In this document: positions 34,101-44,675 of the stretch, piece after piece
Numbering within the stretch: the stretch's first letter is position 1
How the letters are laid out: the number at the start of each line of letters is the position of its first letter
Assembly: GCF_002994745.2 (NCBI RefSeq)
Contig: NC_037089.1
Location: 86,328,347-86,392,346, forward strand
Source of the DNA: Rosa chinensis
Taxonomy: Eukaryota; Streptophyta; Magnoliopsida; Rosales; Rosaceae
Direction: 5' to 3'
DNA: 64,000 bases
Notes under the pieces: generated by a model
Databases searched by the model: none
What the model saw: the letters and a program-made list of their open reading frames with translations, nothing else
Told to the model about the DNA's origin: nothing
Made by a program: the position numbers and the translations under genes

Positions 34101-35429
34101 AACTCGAGTAATACTCTGTAACCACACCTTCTATTTCTTTGGACTCTGACACCCAAACACCATCAGAGTTTAGCAAACCTTTGATCAAGTTTCGTGCACG
34201 TCTATTAGATGCTCTACTATGAAAGAAAGCTGTGTTCCGATCACCTGCTTTAAGCCACAACGCCTTGGACCGTTAGATCCAGAATGTCTCCTCTTGGGTG
34301 AGAAGCTCTTGAAAGCGGACATTCAAGGCCTGTTTTTCAAGATTATGCACAGGGTCAAATGGCCTGCTCAATAATTCATTTAAGCGACTACGTACAGCCC
34401 TTATCTCAGCTTGCCGAAACATGAAAGCAGGCTTCTGCCAAGCCTGCAATTCCTTGCCAGTATGCTTAATCTTCGACGCGGCTCGACTAACTGGGTCACC
34501 TTGACACTGCACTGCCCACCCCTTCTGCACTATATGTTCACATTCATAATGGGACACCCAGAACTGTTCAAACCGAAACCTGTATTTCTGGGAGCGTCTA
34601 GGTTGAGGACGCTCACAAACCTGCAGAAGCAAGGGACTATAATCCGACGTACTTGGATCCAAGTGAGTCAAAGAGGACTTAGGGAATAAGTCCCGCAGCT
34701 CCGCCCTCCATACCGCTCGATCCAAACGTTCCTTAGTCTGATGATCAGACCACGTGAAAGGGCTACCGGAAAACCCCATATCCAGCAGAGAACAATCCAT
34801 CATAGCCTCTCTAAAAGCTTGCATTTGTGCTAGCCTCCGAGCACCACCTCCGGACTTCTCTGCCCTAGTGAGAATCTCATTGAAATCACCCACTATAACC
34901 CATGGCAGGGATGATTGCGCTGCCAGTTGTCACATCAGTGCCCAGGTACGACTCCGATCGCTGGTATGTGCATACCCATATATACCAGTTAACCTCCACT
35001 CATTCGGAGACCCTGCAGCCCCAATAGAGACATCGACATGTCGGGCAGAATAGTTCCTAATATGAAGCGGAACATCCAGAGAAGTGCCACCCCCGGGGAT
35101 TCCTCACTCTCCTCCTTTCCCAAACAATTATCAAATCCCGTCTTGATCCGTAAAGATTCAAGTTGCCCTTGATCATAGAGCATTTCTGACAGAAATAGAA
35201 CACAAGGTTTCTCCTTTCGAATCAGATCAACTAGCGCTCGTCGGCGACAACCGCCCACAATACCCCGACAATTCCAAGCTAAGACGCGAAGACTCATCAT
35301 CAATCACAGCCCAAAGGCCGCCCTGCACAGCCACCGGCAGTTGCTGTTTACTACTCAGAGCCCAAACCGTGCTCTGCTAGGGTTTTTTCACGATTTGCTA
35401 GGGTTTTTTCACGATTACGAGAGAGAGGT
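31184..35429 (-). mobile_element. L1-type LINE with 14-bp target duplication
   Basis: A 4.25-kb non-LTR element in minus orientation between perfect 14-bp direct repeats. Its 3' end shows only a very short A tail running into the duplication. The 5' side (near 35380-35420) has GCTAGGGTTTTTTCACGATT twice in tandem, shortly before the endonuclease ORF. No ORF1/gag with zinc knuckle is present, so it is either 5'-truncated upstream of ORF2 or belongs to a single-ORF lineage. The coding content is described under the ORF2 entry. Confidence 0.9.
31209..35303 (-). pseudogene. LINE ORF2: endonuclease, reverse transcriptase, zf-RVT, RNase H
   Basis: The order on the minus strand is: AP endonuclease (35303 on, LRVLAWNCRG; then 34893 on, MGDFNEILTRAEKSGGGARR and GFSGSPFTWSD), reverse transcriptase (34260-33640, PGPDGMSPFFFQKYW and LRPIALCNVLYKICSKVLANR; 33615-33400, SLKLDISKAYDRLEWDF), RT end (33086-32760), zinc-binding zf-RVT region (32747-31662, MGCLLCSYQHEDTVHIFAQC) and RNase H (31613-31209, FHTELMALMEGMKFAE). 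At least six frame changes or stops separate the pieces, including an in-frame stop just before SKALWLKAGDRN and a frame slip over the FADD-type active site near 33230. The element is dead, but its domain order is complete from EN to RNase H. Confidence 0.9.
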
Positions 35430-35443
35430 TTAGTTTTTGCCTT
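35430..35443. repeat. LINE target-site duplication, right copy
   Basis: Identical to 31170-31183 and abuts the 5' end of the LINE. The flanking bases diverge immediately outside. Confidence 0.85.
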
Positions 35444-36304
35444 ATTTTCAACTTTTTTGCTTTTGAATCTATATTTGATTTTGATTTTAATTCTCATTTT
35501 AACTGCTTAGTTTATTTTAATTTTAAATGCTTCATATTTTGAGAGGTAACTTTGATCTAGGCTTATGAAATTTTGGTCTTGATGTGGTGTCATTGTTGTG
35601 ATGTTTTTTCTGAGGACTATGAGTTTTATTCTCGGTACTTTCTTGATGTCATCAAATTGTGAACTATCCTTGCAGGTGGTCTGGCGGTTCTTGGACATGG
35701 TGTGGAAGAGGGAGAAATGATTTTTTCTGGATGTTGGTTGCGAGAATGGATCGCGACTTTCAGGAGTGTTGGTATTTTAGTAGCCTTGATGAGAAATGAC
35801 GATATATGCGGTTAGGGTTTAGATCTTACTGGTTCATGGTGTTGGTAACTGCTTGGTCTATGCTAAGGATATGAGTAGTTCATCCTCTCTAGTTGGAGTT
35901 GTGGAGAATTTACGAAGTCATTCCCATAATTGTAATCATATATTAATTAAGGAATTCTTCTAAAAGAAAAACAATTGCCAATAATCTGAATTAAATAATC
36001 CAAATCTTGTCCAGTAACATTTAATTTAGTAGCATTAGTCTCTCTTATGTAAGTAGAAAGTTGTGAGTTCGATTCACGAAAGACTAAAATTGTTGTAATT
36101 TGGGTTTGTTGTGTGATAAAAAAGAAAATTCAAATCTTAAACCAAAATTTTCTTTAATCAATGAGTTGTTACATTTTTCGTTCTTGTTTTTCTTTTGAAA
36201 CATGATGGATCCTTAAGAATCATCTAAAAGAAGAAAAATCTCTTTACACTGAAAAAACGCATCATAGGAATAATCAAAGTAAAATCAAGGAAATGAGCAA
36301 GTAG
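35444..36304. other. Intergenic; possible SINE-like stretch
   Basis: No gene. At about 35990-36130 there is GTGAGTTCGATTCACGA, a near-consensus Pol III B box, preceded by AGTAGCATTAGTCTCTC (weak A-box resemblance) and followed by TGTGATAAAAAAG. This could be a tRNA-derived SINE, but no target duplication was found. Confidence 0.3.
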
Positions 36305-36481
36305 TGTTGAAGGATGTCGACATAATGTGTGCCTCTACAAACTAGGGTTTAGAGTTGTAATAGGAATGTGTTCGAGGTATTCAATTGTAATCGGATTCTA
36401 TTACCTTTTTGGTACCTTGTAACTCCCTATTTAAAGGGCTCCTATTATCAATAATACACACAATTCTATTCTCCTACAACA
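36305..36481 (+). repeat. Short copia LTR (177 bp) with adjacent primer site
   Basis: Starts TGTTGAAGGATG, ends CTCCTACAACA, and is immediately followed by CGTTATCAGCACAACGC, which fits the primer-site position and resembles primer sites of some plant copia lineages. TATTTAAAGGG at 36428-36438 fits a TATA box. Terminal bases TGTTG and CAACA are inverted repeats. Confidence 0.75.
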
Positions 36482-37936
36482 CGTTATCAGCACAACGCTC
36501 TAACCCTAGCCCAAAAGAAAAAGAAAAAAAAAACCTTAAAACTATCTCTCACAAAATCTGCCGCAGTCCTCTCCTCCCTAAACCCTAGCTCGGCCAGCAT
36601 CCCAGTGCAGCTCCTGCTGCCCCCTGCAGCAAGTCTGCCTCCTGCAGCCTGCAGCCCTCCTGCTGCCCACCTGCCTACTGCCAGCCCGCCTGCAGCCTGC
36701 ACTGCACACCAGCCCGCAGCCCAGCACGCCCCTGCTGCTCGCCCTGTAGCTCCGCGCACCAGCCTCACCACAGCCTCCTATCGCAGCCCCAGCCATCTGC
36801 CGCACGACCTGCAACCATCTGCAGCACGACATGCAGCCTCCTGCCCCGGTGCTGCTGCATCCTTCCTGCCAGCGACCAGCGCCCACACCTGACTGACCCC
36901 CTGCCCAATCCGCCTGCCCACGCCTCCTGGCCACACTTGCTACCTCCAACCGCGCACGCTCCATCCACCTACCTGCAGATTAGGAGGAAGAAGAACAGAG
37001 GAACGAAAGAAAGAAGAAGAAGACTGAAGGAAAAGAAAGAAGAAAAAAAAAAAAAGGAAAAAAAGGAGAGGTGACACGGCCAGCCCAAAAAAAAAAGGAG
37101 AAAGAAAAGAAAAAAAAAAGAAGAGGAAAGCCCAGAGAACAAAAAAAAAAAAACACGCCTGCTCCAACATGCGCGTGTCCTCAAGCGAAGAACAATCACG
37201 TAAGTTTTTATAATTAAGGTTGCTGCTTTCTTGTATTTAAATTCCTTTTATTTTCTGTAAATATTGGAATATATGTTGCCAAATGGTTTTGAGTATTTAA
37301 CAAAGCGGAATTGTGGGGATTCACGCTTCATGAACTAAGAGTGTTCATAATTAAACGAACTAAGAGCGTCCGTTAGCATCACATATGACCATATTACAAC
37401 ATTGTTGTTTGGTCTAATCCAAAAGAGATTCTTGGAAATTGATTTCTTGGTAGCATAGCTCAGAAATCTTATTGTTTTAGTTTTCGTGGAAGTTTAACTT
37501 CGAAACTAATATATCTTCTCTTCTTATTTTCAGGATGTCGAATGAACCTAGGCTCGACTTTCCCATGCTTGACTCAACAGGCTCGGATTACCATAGTTGG
37601 GTAACCGATGTTGAGAACCATCTCACTTCAAAGGGAATATTACCCATAATCCAGGCACCTAACCCGGATCTTGTGTTCATCCGAACATCTACAAAGCATG
37701 CTCAAGCAGTTATCTTGATGCGACGCCATATGGACAAGGCACTCAGATTAGAGTATATGTCGATCAAGGATGCAAGAGAGCTATGGGTAGCGCTAGCAGA
37801 GCGCTTTGGCAATGTCCAAGATTCCCTCCTCCCTGACTTGAAGGTTCAATGGAACAATCTGCGCTTTGTTGACTTCAAGTCTGTTGCTGAATATAATTCA
37901 GAGGCTCTTCGCTTACAATCCATGTTGAGATTCTGT
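36305..37936 (+). mobile_element. Truncated copia element: LTR, leader and partial gag
   Basis: LTR 36305-36481, a leader of about 1.05 kb and the start of gag. The leader is Cys/Ala/Pro-codon-like CTGCAGC low-complexity sequence (36600-36900) followed by a purine-rich GAAGAAAA tract (36980-37150). The element ends abruptly at about 37936 inside gag. No protease, integrase, RT or 3' LTR follows. The leader before gag (37320-37534) and the gag match the minus-strand element at 51369-51560 closely, so the two belong to one family. Confidence 0.8.
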
Positions 37937-37966
37937 GGACAGGGGTATCAAACTAGATCAACCTAA
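37535..37966 (+). pseudogene. Truncated copia gag (UBN2/retrotran_gag type)
   Basis: Starts MSNEPRLDFPMLDSTGSDYH and continues with the gag core (LMRRHMDKALRLEYMSIKDA; DFKSVAEYNSEALRL). It is collinear with the gag at 51369-50803. Similarity stops after LRFCG near 37936, and the last few codons (QGYQTRST) come from unrelated downstream sequence. No zinc knuckle remains. Confidence 0.85.
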
Positions 37967-38037
37967 CATGCTAACACCAGTATCAGGGGTATCACGAGTA
38001 TCAAACTAGATCAACCTATGAGATGAATCTGCTTTGA

Positions 38038-41000
38038 TCAACCTATGAGGTGGAATCTCAGGTCAGACGGGGGTTGGGGCAGAAAGCGTCGGGACCCAAG
38101 TCTCCATATCCCTGCTCTGTCAACAGGGATGACAGAGAATCCCAGTGACAATATCTCAGCAGGAGCCTCCTCTGCTTCAGCAATCTGCGCCATCTGCACA
38201 CACACAATATAAATACCTTACTATGCAGTCTCAATATCCCACCTAGATAAATAAAAAAAATAAAGAGGAGATCAAAGGTTACCAGATGCAATATTGCCAA
38301 AGCCTCAGGATCATCAAGCTCAACAGCAATCACTTCCAGAATCATATCCAAAAAATAGGTGGCCACAATCTCCTCCTGCGAGTGAGTAAGGGACAACGCA
38401 GGCGAGGAGTAATCAGTCTATAAATTTTAATAACTCATGAGTAATCAGTCTCTCAAATAACAATATTTTTCTCAAATCAACAAGAACTAGGGTTTTGTGG
38501 TCACAAAGACAACACAATCTTTAGAGAATCACTTCAAGAACAGTCAACTATACTTTATTCAGAGAATCACTTCAAGAACAATCAACTATACTTTGCAACA
38601 AGGATTCGAAACCTTAAATCTCTGAGAAAATATCACCTTCAGAAATTTCTTAAAGAACTTTCAACAATTGTAAGGCTTTGAAACCTCAGTACACAATCAA
38701 CAATCAACTTATTTCTTAAAGAACTTTCAACAATTGTAAGGCTTTGAAACCTCAGTACACAATCAACTTATTTCTTAAAGAAATTTCAACAATTGTAAGG
38801 CTTTGAAACCTCAGTACACAATCAACTTATTTGTTAAAGAACTTTCAACAATTGTAAGGCTTTCAAACCTCAGTACACAATCAACTTCATACTTCATAAA
38901 TGTTCAACATCTAGGGTTTTGAGACTTCAACGTATCGGACATAGAGCACCCTAGCACAGAGAGATGAAAAAAGAAACTACCTCAGTCTACGGATTTTAAT
39001 ACCTCATGAGTAATCAGTGTCTCAAATAACAATATTTTTCTCAAATCAACCAGAACTAGGGTTTTGTGGTCACAAAGACAACACAATCTTTAGAGAATCA
39101 CTTCAAGAACAGTCAACTATACTTTATTCAGAGAATCACTTCAAGAACAATCAACTATACTTTGCAACAAGGATTCGAAACCTTAAATCTCTGAGAAAAT
39201 ATCACCTTCAGAAATTTCTTAAAGAACTTTCAACAATTGTAAGGCTTTGAAACCTCAGTACACAATCAACAATCAACTTACTTCTTAAAGAACTTTCAAC
39301 AATTGTAAGGCTTTGAAACCTCGGTACACAATCAACTTATTTCTTAAAGAAATTTCAACAATTGTAAGGCTTTGAAACCTCAGTACACAATCAACTTATT
39401 TGTTAAAGAACTTTCAACAATTGTAAGGCTTTCAAACCTCAGTACACAATCAACTTCATACTTCATAAATGTTCAACATCTAGGGTTTTGAGACTTCAAC
39501 GTATCGGACATAGAGCACCCTAGCACAGAGAGATGAAAAAAGAAACTACCTCAGTCTACGGATTTTAATACCTCATGAGTAATCAGTGTCTCAAATAACA
39601 ATATTTTTCTCAAATCAACCAGAACTAGGGTTTTGTGGTCACAAAGACAACACAATCTTTAGAGAATCACTTCAAGAACAGTCAACTATACTTTATTCAG
39701 AGAATCACTTCAAGAACAATCAACTATACTTAATTTGCAACAAGGATTCGAAACCTTAAATCTCTGAGAAAATATCACCTTCAGAAATTTCTTAAAGAAC
39801 TTTCAACAATTGTAAGGCTTTGAAACCTCAGTACACAATCAACAATCAACTTATTTCTTAAAGAACTTTCAACAATTGTAAGGCTTTGAAACCTCGGTAC
39901 ACAATCAACTTATTTCTTAAAGAAATTTCAACAATTGTAAGGCTTTGAAACCTCAGTACACAATCAACTTATTTGTTAAAGAACTTTCAACAATTGTAAG
40001 GCTTTCAAACCTCAGTACACAATCAACTTCATACTTCATAAATGTTCAACATCTAGGGTTTTGAGACTTCAACGTATCGGACATAGAGCATCCTAGCACA
40101 GAGAGATGAAAAAAGAAACTACCTCAGTCTTCGGATTTTAATACCTCATGAGTAATCAGTGTCTCAAATAACAATATTTTTCTCAAATCAACCAGAACTA
40201 GGGTTTTGTGGTCACAAAGACAACACAATCTTTAGAGAATCACTTCAAGAACAGTCAACTATACTTTATTCAGAGAATCACTTCAAGAACAATCAACTAT
40301 ACTTAATTTGCAACAAGGATTCGAAACCTTAAATCTCTGAGAAAATATCACCTTCAGAAATTTCTTAAAGAACTTTCAACAATTGTAAGGCTTTGAAACC
40401 TCAGTACACAATCAACAATCAACTTATTTCTTAAAGAACTTTCAACAATTGTAAGGCTTTGAAACCTCGGTACACAATCAACTTATTTCTTAAAGAAATT
40501 TCAACAATTGTAAGGCTTTGAAACCTCAGTACACAATCAACTTATTTGTTAAAGAACTTTCAACAATTGTAAGGCTTTCAAACCTCAGTACACAATCAAC
40601 TTCATACTTCATAAATGTTCAACATCTAGGGTTTTGAGACTTCAACGTATCGGACATAGAGCACCCTAGCACAGAGAGATGAAAAAAGAAACTACCTCAG
40701 TCTACGGATTTTAATACCTCATGAGTAATCAGTGTCTCAAATAACAATATTTTTCTCAAATCAACAAGAACTAGGGTTTTGTGGTCACAAAGACAACACA
40801 ATCTTTAGAGAATCACTTCAAGAACAGTCAACTATACTTTATTCAGAGAATCACTTCAAGAACAATCAACTATACTTAATTTGCAACAAGGATTCGAAAC
40901 CTTAAATCTCTGAGAAAATATCACCTTCAGAAATTTCTTAAAGAACTTTCAACAATTGTAAGGCTTTGAAACCTCAGTACACAATCAACAATCAACTTAT

Positions 41001-42182
41001 TTCTTAAAGAACTTTCAACAATTGTAAGGCTTTGAAACCTCGGTACACAATCAACTTATTTCTTAAAGAAATTTCAACAATTGTAAGGCTTTGAAACCTC
41101 AGTACACAATCAACTTATTTGTTAAAGAACTTTCAAAAATTGTAAGGCTTTCAAACCTCAGTACACAATCAACTTCATACTTCATAAATGTTCAACATCT
41201 AGGGTTTTGAGACTTCAATGTATCGGACATAGAGCACCCTAGCATAGAGAGATGAAAAAAGAAACTACCTCAGTCTACGGATTTTAATACCTCATGAGTA
41301 ATCAGTGTCTCAAATAACAATATTTTTCTCAAATCAACTAGAACTAGGGTTTTGTGGTCACAGAGACAACACAATCTTTAGAGAATCACTTCAAGAATAG
41401 TCAACTATACTCTCAAGAACAATCAACTATACTCTCAGAGACAATAACAGTCAACTATACTCTCAGAGACAAGAACAGTCAACTATACTCTCAGAGACAA
41501 GAACAGTCAACTATACTTTGCAACAAGGCTTCAAAACATCAGTACTAAATCTCTGAGAAAATATATTTCTGAAGAACTTTCAACAATTGTACGGTTTTGA
41601 AACCTCAGTACACAATCAACTTATTTCTCTAAGAACTTTCAACAATTGTAAGGCTTTGAAACCTCAGTACACAATCAACTTCATACTACATACATGTTCA
41701 AGATCTGGGGTTTTGAGACTTCAACGTATCGGACATAGAGCACCCTAGCACAGAGAGATGAAAAAAGAAACTACCTCAGAGAGATCATTCGCGACGGCCG
41801 AAGACGGAAGCGGGTCGTGGACGGAGGGAGGCGCTAGATCAGGAGAAGGATCGCCATGGAGGCCGCCGGCGGGAGGAGCAGCAAAACAAAAGAGAACCAG
41901 GGACGGCAGAGGAGCCTCAGAGTGAACCAGGGACGGCGGAGGCGCCTCGGAGTGAACCAGGGACGGCGGAGGCGCATCGGAGTGAATCAGGGACGGCGGA
42001 GGCGCATCGGAGTGAATCAGAGAGGGCGGAGGCGCATCGGAGTGAATCAGGGATGGCGGAGCCTCCGAGTGAACCAGAGACCGTGGAGCCTCGTCTGCCG
42101 GAATCCGAACCGGAGGAGCGGCGGAGCAAAACCCATTAATGATGGCGTCGCAAGAGATCTTCATTGCCCCATTCTCGGTCAT
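38038..42182 (-). CDS. Unrecognised protein with decapeptide repeats, three exons, 218 aa
   Basis: Exons 42182-41775 (136 codons), 38375-38283 (31) and 38193-38038 (51 plus stop) are all phase 0, with clean borders (CTGAG|GTAGTT, CTCGCAG|GAGGAG, CATCTG|GTAACC and GTGTGCAG|ATGGCG). Exon 1 encodes MTENGAMKISCDAIINGF and then about seven copies of a 10-residue repeat of the type SDAPPPSLIH. Exon 2 encodes EEIVATYFLDMILEVIAVEL and DDPEALAILHL. Exon 3 starts MAQIAEAEEAPAEILSLGF and ends SDLRFHLIG. A TATA-like CTTATATAGC lies upstream at about 42263-42272 (minus strand). I do not recognise the family. A diverged, broken paralogue at 62.5-63.9 kb conserves exon 2, the following intron and the start of exon 3, which supports this gene model. 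Intron 1 (3.4 kb) is nearly all tandem repeat. Confidence 0.6.
38433..41774. repeat. Tandem array of 569-573-bp units filling intron 1
   Basis: Unit boundaries, taken at CTCATGAGTAATCAGT: 38433, 39002, 39571, 40144, 40717 and 41290. The last unit is partial and variant. Each full unit contains four sub-repeats of about 62-70 bp (core TTCAACAATTGTAAGGCTTT) plus two copies of an AGAGAATCACTTCAAGAACA motif. The final unit instead has a 28-bp repeat (AGAGACAAGAACAGTCAACT) several times at 41400-41515. Units are nearly identical, and units 3-5 share an extra TAAT in ACTTAATTTGCAAC. Each unit carries the intron-1 donor context. Confidence 0.95.
41895..42087. repeat. Coding minisatellite, 30-bp unit
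   Basis: About six to seven head-to-tail units of 30 bp (GGCGCATCGGAGTGAATCAG plus GGACGGCGGA). The last is 27 bp. The period is a multiple of three, so copy-number change keeps the frame and only alters the number of decapeptides in the encoded protein. Confidence 0.92.
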
Positions 42183-44457
42183 TTTCGTTGAAATTGATTG
42201 CGGTTGGTAAAAATGTTAGGTCCAAGGTTTATGTATATGGGGGATTTCGGGTCGGACATGGGCTATATAAGGAGTAAAGGAGATAATGGGCCGGGCACGG
42301 ATGCTAACCTGCTATAATTTCCAGCCCTGTCACTGGGCAGGCCTGGACGCTGGTAAAAAAAGCACATAACCAAAAGAACAAAAGAGAAAAAAAGGAATCC
42401 GGAGAAAAAGAAAACAACCACAAATCTTAAAAACCAAGCCACGGCCTCACTAATCCAATCGATTTTAGAACACAGTCTTCACCGTAGAAGGATGCTTCAA
42501 ACAAAATCATACAAATTGAACAAAAAGAAGGTTATTAGACCAACAAAGAATTTGTTGAACAACAACAAACCCTTTGTCCATCCAATTCCCTCTTGTTCAA
42601 TAAACAACAAATTCTTCACCTTTTATGCAGCAATTAGAGAAGGGGCTTGGACAAATTATACAAATTGAGCAAAAGAAGGGATTTGGACCAACAAAGGTTT
42701 TGTTGATTGACAACAAACCCTTTCTTCATCCAACTCCCTCTTGTTCAATTAACAACAAATTCTTCACCTTTTATGCAGCAATTAGAGAAGGGGCTTGGAC
42801 AAATTATACAAATTGAACAAAAAGAAGGGAATTGGACCAACAAAGGTTTTGATGATTGACAACAAACCCTTTCTTCATCCAATTCCCTCTTGTTCAATTA
42901 GAACAAACACCACCTCCATCAAATTTTCTGGTTTCTGAAGATTGAAAGACATGGGAGAGAGAAAAGAAGAGATTATGTCTTTGAGGCGTAGGGTAGTTTA
43001 ATCTATTTATATTGGTAGAACAGTCCCCCTATAGGTTGTCAGAATACAATTACAAAAATACCCCTATAGGTTTGTAATAATTATTTGATTTTAAAAAAAT
43101 TCTGCATTTAAAGTAAAAATGTAATTAGAAAAAGTTCATAAAATCAACATTTACTAATAAATTAGAAATTTCTTCAATGTGATTTGGTATTTAAATTTAT
43201 TAACTGCAATATTTACTAAATGAGTTTGAAATTATGACTATTGAAAAAGTCAAAAATTTCTTTTACCATATTTAGACCAACAAATTTAACAATGCATAAT
43301 TTTCATGTCGGCAATTTTCATGATATGACCGGGCCTAATGACTTGTCGTATCTTGATTTCAATAATTTACCCACTTCTAAACGGAAGATAAAAGGAGAGG
43401 AGCAGAAATATAAAATATAAAATAAAAGGAGAGGAGCAGAAAAGTGAAAAGAAATGATGGATGGTGTGCTATCTTTTCAGACTAGACATACTAGAGTCAA
43501 TGTGGGGAGGAGTTCGCGCTCATTAAATTTATAATAAACGAAGCGTTATATTATAAAACGTTTTGCTTTGAAAAACACATTCAATTTTTTTTTTAGTAAA
43601 GAAAAATAGAAAATGTATTTTAACTTTAGGTTTTCGGAAGAGATGTGTGACTGTGTATGAGGCGCAAAATAATTCCGCAAAATTGTCTTATAAAACAATG
43701 ATTTAGAAAAGGTAAGATGTGTTTTGAAAATGAAGAAATTATAAATAAAAAACTGAATGTAAACAGCAAAATGGAATTCTTATTTATGACAACAAAATGA
43801 AAATTACTTCAACGGAATTTAGTGCTTTTTATTTATTAATTAAAATATTACTAACTGAATTTTAGAAAAGTCAAATTTCAAGACTATATTAGACAAACTA
43901 ATTTAATTTTAATAATTAAACTTTTCTTCTCAGTGGGGTAAAAGATATAGTATTAATAACATTCGGTATCATTCCTTCGTCAGGCTTTGGGGATTTTTTT
44001 TTTTTTGTGGGGATTTGGTGTAACGGGTAGTAGAAATTAGTGGGGTATTGGTGTCAGGTCCAAGCGGCCAATCCAACAAGGGCGGTTAATTTCAATCACA
44101 AATTTTCGTTGCGCAAATTTTACGATAGTAATTATGGGGAATCGTGTGATGATGTGAAGAGACATGTACCGAATATTAGAAATTATTTTCTTTATTTGTT
44201 GGTTTCGATATGACCTTTTTCATTGTTTACATCACAATTATTGTTTCCCTTATTTTATTTAGGGTATTGCGTGAAGATACGGGAACCCTTCAATTTTTAG
44301 TGGGTAGTTGGGTCACATCGTGGGGTTGGTATTAGATCCCCGAGGCAATAAGGGCGGCTGATTTGAATCACAGACTTTGAGTGGGAGAAACGAGAGACGA
44401 AACCCTAGGCTCCATAAATGTAGGGTCTTTTCATTGTTTACTCGACAAATTATAGTT
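42183..44457. other. Promoter of the repeat-protein gene, then AT-rich intergenic DNA
   Basis: 42183-42360 is the likely promoter and 5' UTR of the minus-strand gene. From about 42500 to 42930 a unit of about 148 bp (with TTTTATGCAGCAATTAGAGA and CCCTCTTGTTCAAT) is present roughly two and a half times; the marker CAATTAGAGAAGG occurs at 42631 and 42779. From 42960 to 44450 the DNA is AT-rich with no gene seen. Confidence 0.6.
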
Positions 44458-44675
44458 TGTTGTAGAGAAACTGAAATTGAGAGAAATTCGTTGTGTATAT
44501 TCATTGATAATAGGGGCCTCTTTATATAGAGGATTACAATGCATAGAATCTCAATCATACAAGGAAAGTAATTCTACATTGATTAGGATTCTAGATCCTT
44601 CTAATTCAATCTTATTACCACTAGGTCAAGTAACCTAGAGTTTGGGCTAAACACAAATTAGGTTTTCCTTGAACA
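44458..44675 (-). repeat. 3' LTR of copia element A (218 bp)
   Basis: On the minus strand it begins TGTTCAAGGAAAACC and ends TTTCTCTACAACA. A strong polypurine tract (minus-strand CACAAGGGGGAG, 44676-44687) lies immediately inside it, which fixes the orientation. No partner 5' LTR with this sequence was found in the window. Confidence 0.85.

Noticed and set aside
36487..37199. Ala/Pro/Gly-rich and Phe-rich ORFs
   Set aside because: They come from the CTGCAGC-rich and purine-rich leader of a copia element, overlap in several frames, and have no protein signature.
38433..41774. CRISPR-like array
   Set aside because: Units are about 570 bp with internal sub-repeats and no unique spacers; the host is a eukaryote.
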